DNA of 64,000 nucleotides from Sphingomonas sp. IBVSS2. Its GTDB lineage: Bacteria; Pseudomonadota; Alphaproteobacteria; Sphingomonadales; Sphingomonadaceae. Each line of letters opens with the position of its first letter. The stretch's first letter is position 1. The position numbers and the translations under genes are program-made. Below are positions 1-8,752 of this stretch, piece after piece. The stretch covers positions 1 through 64,000 of the forward strand of contig NZ_NFUR01000003.1 of assembly GCF_002127225.1 (NCBI RefSeq), read 5' to 3'. The notes under the pieces were generated by a model, which saw nothing but the letters and a program-made list of their open reading frames with translations, searched no databases and was not told where the DNA came from.

Positions 1-1
1 C

Positions 2-3000
2 CAGCGGCCGGGCGTCTCGGCGACGATGGAGAATGGCGAGATCCGGTCCAATGTCCGCCCGACGGAGCGGATGTTCTACGACATATCGGGCCGGCTGATC
101 GGGACGCAGGACGCCAACAGCGTGGAGACGGGCTCGGGGGTGAAGACCACGCGCCAGCTGCTGGCGGGCACCGGCTATGGCGATAGCGAAGCGCTGGTGC
201 TGCGCGAATGGCATCCGGACGGCGGCATCGTCAACAACAGCTATGACGTGTTCGGCGACCGCACGGGCGCATGGGACGAGCTCAGCCGCTATACCGCCAT
301 GGCCTATGACAAGCTCGGCCGCCTCACCCAGGTGACGCGGCCGGGGACCTGGGCCGGCCAGCTCGTCGAAGAATATGCCTATGACGTGCTGGGCCAGCGC
401 ATCGGCCGCTGGAACAACATGACCGGCTATACCTATGCCGATCGCGAACGGACGCAATATGACGCGCTCGGCCGCATCACCCTGCAGGTCGCGTTCGGCA
501 ACGAATACACCACGACCAGCTATGCGTGGCAGGATGGTGCGCAGGGCGGTCCCACCGGCTGGCTGGCGACCACCACCTATTCCAATGGGCGCGATACCCG
601 GCAGCGCACCGATCTGTTCGGGCGGGCGGTCTGGGCGCGCGACCTGGGCGCGCACGAGACGTCGATCAGCTATGATCGCGCCGGGCGGATGACGCAGCGC
701 GTGTCGGGCAGCGAAGTCGCGACCTATAGCTGGCTCAACAACGGCAAGATCGGCGAGGTGGCGATCGGTGTCGACCGCTCCGCCGCACAGGCGAACTTCA
801 AGCTGGATCGCACCGGCTACGCCTATGATCTCCTCGGCAACCAGACCCAGGAGGTCCTCACGCGCAGCTGGGGCGAATGGGTCGACGAGGGCTTCTGGGT
901 CGACGACGATCGATATTCCTACTGGGTGCCCTCCTGGCAGTACCAGACCGGGGTAGCGACAATCTCGAGCCAGTCGGCCAGCTATGACGCGCTCGGCCGG
1001 CTGACCTATTGGTCGGCGCTGGCCACCGCGAAGATGCCGGCGGCCTCGACCAGCTATGCCTATGACGCGAATTCCAACATCCGGCGCAGTGTCGCGAGTT
1101 TCCAGACGCTCGACCAATATGGCGCGCCGGGCGCGGCCGGGACGCAGGATTATTGGTATCGCTACGACGCGATGAACCGCGTGGTGACGGCGAAGGGCAT
1201 CCAGTCCGGCGGCACGATCGTGCGCGGCGGCCAGGGCGTCGACATCTATTACGATGCCGCCGGCCAGCGGACCCAGACGGTGACCCAGATCACCTCGGCG
1301 ATCACCGTCCAGTACGAGGTCTATGACCCGGGCATGCATGGCGGCTGGGGCGGCTACCAGACGATCCAGCAGAATGTCGAGTTCGAAGCGGAGAGCCGGG
1401 AGAGCTATAGCTATTGGGGCGACGGCACGCTCTACAATGTGTTCGTCGCGGCGAGCGGCGCCAGCGACAATGGCGACGGCACGATCACCGTCACCGCGCC
1501 GGGGGCGGCATCGCGCCGGGCGACCTATTGGTACGATCTCCAGGGGCGGCTGACCCGGCAGATCGACTGGGGCAGCGATCCGGATTATGATCCGAATGCG
1601 CTGAACACGGCGATCTACGACCGGTTGGTGCAATACAACACCAAGGGCCAGGTGACGTTCGAGGAGGTGCACCAGCGCCAGGGCGGCATCGCGCAGACCA
1701 CCCAGACCACGAACACCTATTATGACGGTGCCTCGAACTATTATCTGGGCGCGGTGGTCAGCAGCCAGACCAATGTCTGGCGCACCAACGTTGCCTTCTC
1801 GACCACGTCGGTGACCAACAATTACGGCTGGTATGACGGCGCCACGCTGCTGAGCTCGACGGTGGCCGGCACGACCACCGGCACCACGACCTATAATTAC
1901 AACGGCTTCGGCCAGCTCGTCAGCGCGGGGATCGCGGACGGCCGGCCGCGCACGATCACCTACACCAATGACACGAGCGGCCAGGTCATCCGCCGCGAGG
2001 AAACGGGCATCGGCCCGCAAGAGGTCTGGTATCGTTTCGGCGGCAAACAGATGGGCTATGTCGGCAACAACGGCACGCTCGATACCGACTATCAGGCTTC
2101 GGTGGCGAGCCGGCAGCTCACCACCGGCACCGGCGGGTTCCGGGGCGGCTCCAGCTATGCGCAGCCCCATGCGGATTTCGACCAGTTCTACAATCCGATC
2201 ACCAGCTACAAGCAGGGCGGGGCGGGCGGCAGCTACACGGTGCAGGGCGGGGAGACGCTGGCCTCGATCGCCGCGGCGCTATGGGGCGATTCGAGCCTGT
2301 GGTTCCGCATTGCCGAGGCGAACGGCCTGTCTTCGGGTTCGGCGCTGGTCGCCGGCCAGCGGCTGACGATCCCCACCGGCGTGGCGCGCTCGACGTACAA
2401 CGCGTCGACTTTCCAGCCCTACGACCCCGCCGCCACCCTGGGCGACACCAGCCCCACCACCCCGACCCCGCAGGCACAGCCCAGGGCCAAGCAGGGCTGC
2501 GGGGTGCTGGGGGCGATCCTCATCGCCGTGGTGGCGGTGGCGATCACATTGCTGATCAAGGCGCCGGTTTCTAACTTCTTCAATGGGTTGTTCGGTGTGA
2601 CCGCCAGCACGGCGGCTGGTGCAACGAGCGCAATCGCAGCAGGCATTGCTACGGGTGCGACGGTGGGCGCCGCAGCGAGCGCCGGGAGCCAAATTTTCGG
2701 GCTGGCGACCGGCATCCAGGACAAGTTCAGCTGGAAGAGCGTGGCGCTGGCGGGGATATCCGGCGGCGTCGGCGGGGCTGCCGGCGCGAAGGGCTTCATC
2801 AATATCGGCGACAAGCTCGGAAGCGCCGCGATCAACGGCGTGCTCTCCGAGACGCTGAGCCAAGGCATCGCCCTGGCGACGGGGCTGCAATCGAAGTTCG
2901 ACTTCGCGGGCATCGCCGCGGCGGGCATGGGCGCCGTGGCGGGCGCGCAGTTCGGGGGCGCCGGGCTGGGCCGTGAGATCCGCGGCATCGGCGCCGACGC

Positions 3001-4426
3001 GCTGGCCAGCGCCGCCACCCGCTCCGTCCTAACCGGCACCAGCTTTGGCGATAACATTCTCGCCACGCTGCCCGGCGTCATCGCGCGCGTGATCGGTGCC
3101 GTCGCGGCGGATGTCGTCCAGCGTAGCTCGTATCAGGCTGTGGAAAATAGTGTGACTGCAGTGATGGCGGCTGCCACAGGTGTCTTGTCCGCTGGCGCAG
3201 CCTTAGGCGACATCGCGGCAGGCGCGATGGAGGGCCTCACCGCGCCGAGCGGCAGCTACCTGCGTGATGGAGCGGGCAACATCACTTCCCTTCACGGCGT
3301 AGCCCATACCTCGGCAGATGGCAGCTATAGCGGCTATATCGACGTCCCCGTCGTATCCCAAGGACACGCATTCCTTAATACTGTGATTGATCAATATCAG
3401 CGGGCTCGTGGCGGAAGCTATCTTCCTGGCGGCTATAATATTGATTTCTATGGGGCCTCGGGCGAAAATCTGCGCTTTGGCTGGGCGGGCGATGGAAAGG
3501 GCGCGGTAAGTTACTCGGCGACACTTGATGGTGCTGAGTACAAGGTAGGTCCGGATTTCGCGGGAGAATTGGGCGATAGTGGAATATTCATCCGCTTCGG
3601 CCGAAATATCCCGCATGTCTATGCAGCCGCGGCGAGCGCTCCTCTGCCGGATCGGACCTTCGTTGGCGGATTTGTCGGACAGATTCGCGATGACTACGGA
3701 GCCCTGTTCAGCCGTGAGGGACTAAGGATCATCGCGAATGGCATGATCGACTGGGGTCGTGACATCCTTATCGGAAATACGTCCCTTGGAATGCTGACCG
3801 GCGGGCAGACGGACGCGATGGCCCGAAACGGTCAAAGGGTCATCGCCATGGCGAAGGGGATAGTGAGGGCGCCGGTCCTAGGCACGGCTTATGTCATCGA
3901 CGCCGGCCTCACTGGCAACAAGGCTTCGCTCGGGCGTGGGACTGCGCTCTTTGCCGAAACCGCGGGTGAGATTCTACTGACAAAGGGTGCCGGCAGGGTC
4001 TTGCGTGGCGTTCGCGTGGGTGCTGCCGCAGAGACGGCAACAGGTGCTTTTAATCCTGCCACCAGGCTCGAAGGCGGATTGGGAATTTTCGCGGAGCGTG
4101 AGCTAACCGTGACACCCAAGGGGTTGGACCTTGTGCGGGGTCACCTCGCGCAATTCGGCGATGTTCCGGTGAATACGGCGATGTTGGAGAGGCTGGAAGG
4201 CGCGATGGCGTCCGGGCAGCGAGTGACCGGCGCGGACGCCATATTCTATACTCATGAAGCGGCCGAGGCGACGATGATGGGACGGGGTTTATCGTATGAT
4301 GTTGCCCATGCGGCGGCATTGGAAAAATATGGTGTCTCGCCCTACAGCGTGTATCATCAGGACGTAATTCGAGCGATGCCGGACCACTTCAACTCGAACT
4401 GGTCTAAATTCTGGGGGATCAAGTGA
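2..4426 (+). CDS. RHS/YD-repeat polymorphic toxin protein with LysM domain, 5' end outside window
   Basis: This is a very large secreted or surface toxin-delivery protein. The frame is open to the left edge, so the N-terminus is missing; the first internal ATG is at 26. About 700 residues of YD repeats (many YDALGR-, YDLLGN- and YDRAGR-type units) form the RHS shell. A LysM domain follows near residues 740-790 (SYTVQGGETLASIAAALWG), then a Pro/Thr linker, a membrane segment near 830-850 and a Gly/Ala-rich stretch. The last 120 or so residues are the variable toxin tip, with a HEAAEATMMGRG motif and a PYSVYHQDVIRAMP stretch. I do not recognise its activity. I see no classical RHS core ending of the DPxGL type. 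The next gene overlaps the stop codon, as expected for cognate immunity. Confidence 0.9.
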   Translation, partial: QRPGVSATMENGEIRSNVRPTERMFYDISGRLIGTQDANSVETGSGVKTTRQLLAGTGYGDSEALVLREWHPDGGIVNNSYDVFGDRTGAWDELSRYTAMAYDKLGRLTQVTRPGTWAGQLVEEYAYDVLGQRIGRWNNMTGYTYADRERTQYDALGRITLQVAFGNEYTTTSYAWQDGAQGGPTGWLATTTYSNGRDTRQRTDLFGRAVWARDLGAHETSISYDRAGRMTQRVSGSEVATYSWLNNGKIGEVAIGVDRSAAQANFKLDRTGYAYDLLGNQTQEVLTRSWGEWVDEGFWVDDDRYSYWVPSWQYQTGVATISSQSASYDALGRLTYWSALATAKMPAASTSYAYDANSNIRRSVASFQTLDQYGAPGAAGTQDYWYRYDAMNRVVTAKGIQSGGTIVRGGQGVDIYYDAAGQRTQTVTQITSAITVQYEVYDPGMHGGWGGYQTIQQNVEFEAESRESYSYWGDGTLYNVFVAASGASDNGDGTITVTAPGAASRRATYWYDLQGRLTRQIDWGSDPDYDPNALNTAIYDRLVQYNTKGQVTFEEVHQRQGGIAQTTQTTNTYYDGASNYYLGAVVSSQTNVWRTNVAFSTTSVTNNYGWYDGATLLSSTVAGTTTGTTTYNYNGFGQLVSAGIADGRPRTITYTNDTSGQVIRREETGIGPQEVWYRFGGKQMGYVGNNGTLDTDYQASVASRQLTTGTGGFRGGSSYAQPHADFDQFYNPITSYKQGGAGGSYTVQGGETLASIAAALWGDSSLWFRIAEANGLSSGSALVAGQRLTIPTGVARSTYNASTFQPYDPAATLGDTSPTTPTPQAQPRAKQGCGVLGAILIAVVAVAITLLIKAPVSNFFNGLFGVTASTAAGATSAIAAGIATGATVGAAASAGSQIFGLATGIQDKFSWKSVALAGISGGVGGAAGAKGFINIGDKLGSAAINGVLSETLSQGIALATGLQSKFDFAGIAAAGMGAVAGAQFGGAGLGREIRGIGADALASAATRSVLTGTSFGDNILATLPGVIARVIGAVAADVVQRSSYQAVENSVTAVMAAATGVLSAGAALGDIAAGAMEGLTAPSGSYLRDGAGNITSLHGVAHTSADGSYSGYIDVPVVSQGHAFLNTVIDQYQRARGGSYLPGGYNIDFYGASGENLRFGWAGDGKGAVSYSATLDGAEYKVGPDFAGELGDSGIFIRFGRNIPHVYAAAASAPLPDRTFVGGFVGQIRDDYGALFSREGLRIIANGMIDWGRDILIGNTSLGMLTGGQTDAMARNGQRVIAMAKGIVRAPVLGTAYVIDAGLTGNKASLGRGTALFAETAGEILLTKGAGRVLRGVRVGAAAETATGAFNPATRLEGGLGIFAERELTVTPKGLDLVRGHLAQFGDVPVNTAMLERLEGAMASGQRVTGADAIFYTHEAAEATMMGRGLSYDVAHAAALEKYGVSPYSVYHQDVIRAMPDHFNSNWSKFWGIK

Positions 4427-4968
4427 TGCCGCGCCTTGAGTTCAGTAATAACCTTGGCAGGCGGGCCAGGGTCTGGCTTGACGATCTACCTGGTGACGCA
4501 CTTCTATCTAATGAAGCGATGCGCGAGGCGCATGTATTCGAGGGAGGTCCCGCCATTGCTCGACGGCGGCGCGTTGCGATCGAAGTTTTTCGGCCTTTCG
4601 GACCTTCATTCCATTATGGCCTGCTGGGCGGGGAGTATCAGGCGACAGATGGACACGAATTAGAGGTCGTCGTTCCGATCGACACTCCCTTCGCGGAGCG
4701 CCTGTATGGAGATGCTCTTGCCGGTTCATTGGATGTGGTGACGATCGGCGGTCTGCCGGAATATACTGGCGCGATCTGCGCCGGCGTGGAGCAGGTGAAC
4801 ATCGGCGCGCGGCCAAGTGGCGTTCTTAATATTACTTGCATGGCGCATGGTGAGATCGGCTCGGCGCCGATTATGTTTAGCTCGCTTGCTCGCGCGCTGA
4901 TTGTAGCGCTGTGCCGCTCGGATCAGCCTTCCTCGCTGGATGAAGCGATGGCGCTCTTAGCTGCTTGA
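4426..4968 (+). CDS. probable immunity protein for the RHS toxin tip
   Basis: The protein has 180 residues, soluble, with no signal peptide or membrane segment, and no family I recognise. The ATG shares its A with the TGA of the RHS gene (TGATG). GGGGGA lies 7 bases upstream, which favours this ATG over the GTG at 4423. Tight coupling directly behind a polymorphic toxin gene is the standard place for the cognate immunity gene, so the function is inferred from position only. Base composition is less GC-rich than in the RHS shell, as is usual for exchangeable toxin/immunity ends. Confidence 0.7.
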   Translation: MPRLEFSNNLGRRARVWLDDLPGDALLSNEAMREAHVFEGGPAIARRRRVAIEVFRPFGPSFHYGLLGGEYQATDGHELEVVVPIDTPFAERLYGDALAGSLDVVTIGGLPEYTGAICAGVEQVNIGARPSGVLNITCMAHGEIGSAPIMFSSLARALIVALCRSDQPSSLDEAMALLAA

Positions 4969-5478
4969 TCGGTAGATAAACCCTTCGCGGGGCGCGCTGT
5001 TGCCGCAGAAAGGGGGGGATACACTACGTTCTTCCACGGGACGACTTCTGAGAACGCGGCGCTGATACGATCCAACGGTATCGATCTGTCGGCAGGCCGA
5101 ACGGGTACGGATTTCGGACAGGGTTTCTACATGACAACGTCGCGAAACGAGGCGTTGTTGTCGGGCGGTCAGGCTGCCGGCGGTAGGTCCCTGGAGGTCG
5201 TCGAATTCCGAGTGCCAAACGCCGAGCTGGGGAAACTGGATAGCATCCATTTCGGCTCTGCTGGGCCGGAGTGGGGGGATTTTGTCGCGTTCAATCGTAA
5301 GCTCGACGTTCCCTATTTGCCGCCATCGGAATGGATGCCTAATCCGGATATGGTGACCGGTCCGCTTTTCCGACGTATGGGAAGCAGCGGTCCGGTTGCG
5401 TGGCCAAACAGGGTCCCTCAGACCAGCATACATAGCCCTAACGCGGTGACTATTTTTGATAGGTACATGGTGCGATAA
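4969..5478 (+). pseudogene. orphan toxin C-terminal module, ADP-ribosyltransferase-like (DUF3990-type), no start codon
   Basis: About 169 codons are open from just after the preceding TGA to TAA at 5476-5478. No ATG, GTG or TTG occurs before the conserved start of the domain; the first ATG, at 5131, would remove it. The domain shows FFHGTT, then a GIDLSAGRTGTDFGQGFYMTT stretch, and ends with QTSIHSPNAV. This pattern is typical of DUF3990-like ADP-ribosyltransferase toxins (HGT, then DFGxGFY). Orphan, start-less toxin tips downstream of a full-length gene are known from Rhs and CDI loci, where they can recombine onto the main gene. It lies in the same frame as the gene upstream. The ART assignment is by motif only. 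Confidence 0.65.
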
Positions 5479-5768
5479 TGATGACACCCCCGCTCAGTGA
5501 TGATGAATATGTCAACCGACTCTATGATGATATTAGAGAGGAGTTGGTCGGTATATTTTCTCATTCTCCGGCCCGCGCATCCGAAATTCTTGCGAGTTTT
5601 TACACAAAGCATCCGGAATGCGATGAAGATTTTTATTTTCATCAAGGGCCATTTAATATGGCGCTCCGCGTTCACTACGAACAAGTTCTAGGCGGTGAAG
5701 CGTCTAGTGCGGACTTTGTGGCATGGCGCAAGAATTACGACTCCATATGGAATGAGAGAATGAAATAA
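5478..5768 (+). CDS. small immunity-like protein paired with the orphan module
   Basis: A 96-residue acidic soluble protein. Its ATG shares the last A of the orphan module's TAA (TAATG), and a second ATG follows at once. Aromatic and acidic residues are frequent (DEDFYFHQGP, FVAWRKNYDSIW). I do not recognise the family. Overlap with the toxin module stop strongly suggests the cognate immunity protein, which would still be useful to a cell that has lost the start of the toxin. The function is inferred from position. Confidence 0.65.
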   Translation: MMTPPLSDDEYVNRLYDDIREELVGIFSHSPARASEILASFYTKHPECDEDFYFHQGPFNMALRVHYEQVLGGEASSADFVAWRKNYDSIWNERMK

Positions 5769-5769
5769 T

Positions 5770-6297
5770 ATGGCTGTTTTGATCGAAGGAATCTCCATCG
5801 TGGTTCGCTGTAAAGCGATACTCGAATCGTATCGAGGTGGTCAGTCTGCCTTCGTGCGGGACGTTCCTAATGGCACGTTGTGCGCCGATGGCGAGCTGGC
5901 AGCCGTGTCGTTCATGACGCCCGCTGATGCCAAGGAATATGTTGGCTCACTTGAGAAAAATGGCCTTCGACATAATTATGAAGATAGGTCAGTTGATATC
6001 GTCGTTATTGATCAGAACTCTGGTGCCTTGGGGCAATGTAGCTGGGTCAGTGTGGGCGCGGCCGAATGGAATAATCAGGCGGGGCAAACGGTAACCGTCT
6101 GCCAGCTTGTTCCATCCGTCATTGATCAGATCGTTGCTCCGGCCGGATGGGTTTATGAAAGATCGCTCACGGCGCAGGGGCGCTATGTACCTGGAAATAA
6201 CGTTCCGGAATCGCTCAAGTTCGTGGGCACCGAGGACGGGATGGACGTCTTTGTCGATGATGATACGGCAGAGCGATTTTATGTGAGACGATCGTGA
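5770..6297 (+). CDS. hypothetical protein, possible second immunity protein
   Basis: A 175-residue soluble protein, starting one base after the TAA of the previous gene and so probably co-translated with it. The N-terminus MAVLIEGISIVVRC and the C-terminal DGMDVFVDDDTAERFYVRRS stretch suggest a compact alpha/beta domain; similar small proteins accompany toxin loci, but I cannot name a family with certainty. It has no signal peptide and no membrane segment. It is the last gene of the toxin/immunity string; about 200 non-coding bases separate it from the GntR regulator. It could be an immunity protein for another lost toxin tip. Confidence 0.6.
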   Translation: MAVLIEGISIVVRCKAILESYRGGQSAFVRDVPNGTLCADGELAAVSFMTPADAKEYVGSLEKNGLRHNYEDRSVDIVVIDQNSGALGQCSWVSVGAAEWNNQAGQTVTVCQLVPSVIDQIVAPAGWVYERSLTAQGRYVPGNNVPESLKFVGTEDGMDVFVDDDTAERFYVRRS

Positions 6298-6505
6298 AAG
6301 CCAGATAAAGGCAGCGCCTCGTAGGCGCCGTAGAGAGTGCTGCCACGAAAATCGTGTCTTCTGGTTTGCCAGGGCGATTCTCCACGGCGGAGTTCGGTGA
6401 AGCGAATGCTGGCAATAGCTTCGCCACAAAGGCATACGGCAGACTCCAGGATGCGCCGATGCCCGGGCCATCCAGCGCGAGAAGCCACCATTTCGGGAAG
6501 GCGCC

Positions 6506-7315
6506 ATGGCAGCCCCGCTGCAGGCGCTATATACAGCTTCGATGGATCACGCCCAAGCACTCCCCCGGGATTCCCATGAAATCGAGGAAGCCCCGGCAAG
6601 CGATGGGCCGGAGCCCCGTTACCGCGAAATCAAGCGGTCGATCATGGGATTGGTCCGCTCCGGCAAGCTGAAACCGGGCGACCGGGTGGCCTCCGAAGCA
6701 GAGATCGTCGAGCAGTTCGGCGTGTCGCGGATGACGGCGAACCGTGCGCTGCGCGAACTGACCGGCGCGGGGTTCCTGACGCGCCGCGCCGGTGCGGGCA
6801 CCTTCGTTGCCGATCCCAAGCCGATCGGCCACATGATCGAGATTCGCAACATCGCCGATGAGGTGCGTGCACGCGGGCATAGCTACAGGGCGCGCGTGCT
6901 GCGTAACGAGTCGATCAAGGCCGATGCCGAGCATGCGGCGCTGCTCGACGTTCGGGTAGGAACGCGGCTGTTCCACAGCCTGATCGTCCATCACGAGGCC
7001 GATTTCCCGCTGCAGCTCGAGGATCGGCTGGTGCTGGCGTCCGTGGTGCCTGGCTATGGCGATATGGATTTCCGCCTGCAGACACCCAACGAATATCTGA
7101 CCCGAGTCGCGCCGATCGCCCGGGTGGAGCATCGGGTGACCGCCGAGATGCCCGATCCCCGGGTGCGTGCGCTGCTCGGAATGCAGGCGGATGATCCCGT
7201 GCTCGTGATGCACCGCCGGACCTGGAGCGGGACGCGGCTGGTTTCGCATGCGATGCTCACGCATCCGGCGAGCCGCTACGCGCTGACCGCCACCTTCGAG
7301 GTCAAGCTCGACTGA
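6506..7315 (+). CDS. GntR-family regulator, HutC type
   Basis: A 269-residue DNA-binding repressor of the HutC subfamily. A GntR winged helix-turn-helix lies near residues 32-95 (ASEAEIVEQFGVSRMTANRA), followed by a UTRA ligand-binding domain with the HutC-like features LQLEDRLV, TPNEYL, and MHRRTWSGTRLVSHAMLTHP. HutC proteins sense urocanate and repress histidine-use genes. GGAAGG just upstream of the ATG at 6506 supports this start; an in-frame ATG at 6542 is the alternative. No hut enzyme genes lie in the window. The neighbours are a TonB receptor and two PepSY proteins on the other strand, ending 7 bases from this stop, so it may regulate that uptake operon (inference). Confidence 0.8.
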   Translation: MAAPLQALYTASMDHAQALPRDSHEIEEAPASDGPEPRYREIKRSIMGLVRSGKLKPGDRVASEAEIVEQFGVSRMTANRALRELTGAGFLTRRAGAGTFVADPKPIGHMIEIRNIADEVRARGHSYRARVLRNESIKADAEHAALLDVRVGTRLFHSLIVHHEADFPLQLEDRLVLASVVPGYGDMDFRLQTPNEYLTRVAPIARVEHRVTAEMPDPRVRALLGMQADDPVLVMHRRTWSGTRLVSHAMLTHPASRYALTATFEVKLD

Positions 7316-7321
7316 ACGGGG

Positions 7322-8038
7322 TCAGCGCGCGGCGGGCTTGCGGCGGCGCAGCCAGCGGAAGTCGGATTTCCGGAAGCTCTTGAACAGCAGATAGAAGCCG
7401 GTGCCCGACAGCCAGAGCACGCCGAAGGCGGCGAGAATGATCAGCGGGTGATTGAAGCTGGTCCGGCTGACATAGTCCATGTTGTGGAGCATCCAGAAGA
7501 AGTCCCAGGTGCGCCAGGTGTCGCCACGCGTGACGAGGTGCCGGCCGGTCGTCGCCGAGACATAGACGCTGGAATGCTCCGCGTCGCCAAGGTCGACACG
7601 CCACATCGGCGCGGCATGCTCGCGCGCTTCCAGATTCGGCCGGTGGAGCAGCGTGGTGCGCAGGACCGGCGCGGTGGCGCCGTTGCTCGCGATCGCTGCG
7701 GCACGGGGGGCGTCGATATGCACCGGCGCACCCGACCAGGCATCGACGAGCTGGACGCCCGAGCCCGTGGTCAGCTCGTAGACGGGCGTACCGGCCAGGT
7801 CGCGCAGTGCCATGCCGCTGACCGCTTGCGCCCCGGCGATTCGAGTGGGGGCGATCAGCCCCCTGGTCGCGACGGGCATGACATGTGCCGCCGGGCCGTC
7901 ATGGCCGCCGACGGCGTCCGCGTCGAGCAACGCCATCATCGAGCCGCTGAGCGCCCAGAGAATGAACTGGATGCCGAGCACCAGGCCGACCCATTTGTGG
8001 ATACGGCGGAACAGCAATTGGGAAAGGCGCAGGCGCAT
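7322..8038 (-). CDS. PepSY-domain inner-membrane protein (second of pair)
   Basis: 238 residues. The N-terminus RRIHKWVGLVLGIQFILWALSG and the C-terminal membrane segment FNHPLIILAAFGVLWLSG bracket a periplasmic PepSY-like domain; WMLHNMDYVSRTSFNHP before the last helix is typical of PepSY-associated TM proteins. Such proteins next to TonB receptors are often thought to act in reductive release of iron from siderophores. The ATG shares one base with the stop of the upstream PepSY gene (TGATG), so the two are translationally coupled. It is the last gene of a three-gene minus-strand operon headed by the TonB receptor. Confidence 0.82.
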   Translation of the reverse strand: MRLRLSQLLFRRIHKWVGLVLGIQFILWALSGSMMALLDADAVGGHDGPAAHVMPVATRGLIAPTRIAGAQAVSGMALRDLAGTPVYELTTGSGVQLVDAWSGAPVHIDAPRAAAIASNGATAPVLRTTLLHRPNLEAREHAAPMWRVDLGDAEHSSVYVSATTGRHLVTRGDTWRTWDFFWMLHNMDYVSRTSFNHPLIILAAFGVLWLSGTGFYLLFKSFRKSDFRWLRRRKPAAR

Positions 8039-8748
8039 CAGATCGACTTTCGCTTCTTGCGGCGGGGAAAGGCCCAGACCAGCAGCCAGGCGCCGGTCAG
8101 CGCCATGGCGAGCGCGGTCCAGGTGGCGACGCGCAGCAGCGGGTTGTTGACGTCCGTGCGGTCGCGATAGTCCATGATGTGCATCATCCAGGCGAAGTCG
8201 AAGACTCGCCACAACAGGTGCCGCCGGGCGAGCAGTTCGCCGGTCTGGGGCGCGATATAGAGGGTAGGGCGGTTCCAGCCGGCGAACTCGACCTGCCAAT
8301 AGGGCGGAGCGCGCTTGCCCATTTCCTGGACCGGCACCGTGAGGCGCGTCGCGCGGACGATCTCCGCATCGCCGGCGAAGCGTGCCTTCGCGGCGGCGCG
8401 GACCTCGCCCTCGCTCAGTTCGCCCAGGCGCGTGCCGGACCGCGCGTCGAACACCGCCACACCCGCTGTGCCCTGCACCCGCCAGGCCGGGCGGCCGAGG
8501 CGGGAGATCAGCCGCACCTCGCTTGCTCCGGGTACCGCGGCGGCGGCTGCTCCCGGTGGGGACAGCCCGGCAAGCGCGACGGCGGGCGCCGGCGCGGGGC
8601 GGACGAGATGATCGCCATGGATGGTGTCGATATGGACGACCACCATGTAGAAGCCCGTTACCGTCCAGAAGACGACCTGGACCCCGATCAGCAGCGCCAG
8701 CCATTTATGTGTCCGCCGCACCAGTTGCGGCCATCGGATCGCGCGCAT
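8038..8748 (-). CDS. PepSY-domain inner-membrane protein (first of pair)
   Basis: 236 residues from the ATG at 8748; an ATG at 8778 would add 10 residues and overlap the receptor gene, and neither has a strong ribosome site. It has RRTHKWLALLIGVQVVFWTVTG at the N-terminus, a periplasmic PepSY-like middle, then WMMHIMDYRDRTDVNNP and a final membrane helix ending in a basic KKRKS tail. It is a paralogue of the gene that follows. By context the pair serves the TonB receptor upstream, perhaps in reducing imported metal; the substrate is unknown. Confidence 0.82.
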   Translation of the reverse strand: MRAIRWPQLVRRTHKWLALLIGVQVVFWTVTGFYMVVVHIDTIHGDHLVRPAPAPAVALAGLSPPGAAAAAVPGASEVRLISRLGRPAWRVQGTAGVAVFDARSGTRLGELSEGEVRAAAKARFAGDAEIVRATRLTVPVQEMGKRAPPYWQVEFAGWNRPTLYIAPQTGELLARRHLLWRVFDFAWMMHIMDYRDRTDVNNPLLRVATWTALAMALTGAWLLVWAFPRRKKRKSI

Positions 8749-8752
8749 CGCT

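Noticed and set aside
4966..4968. TGA read-through making an immunity-toxin fusion protein
   Set aside because: The shared frame has a one-in-three chance of occurring by accident, and a toxin fused to an upstream immunity protein makes little sense; the orphan-module explanation is simpler.
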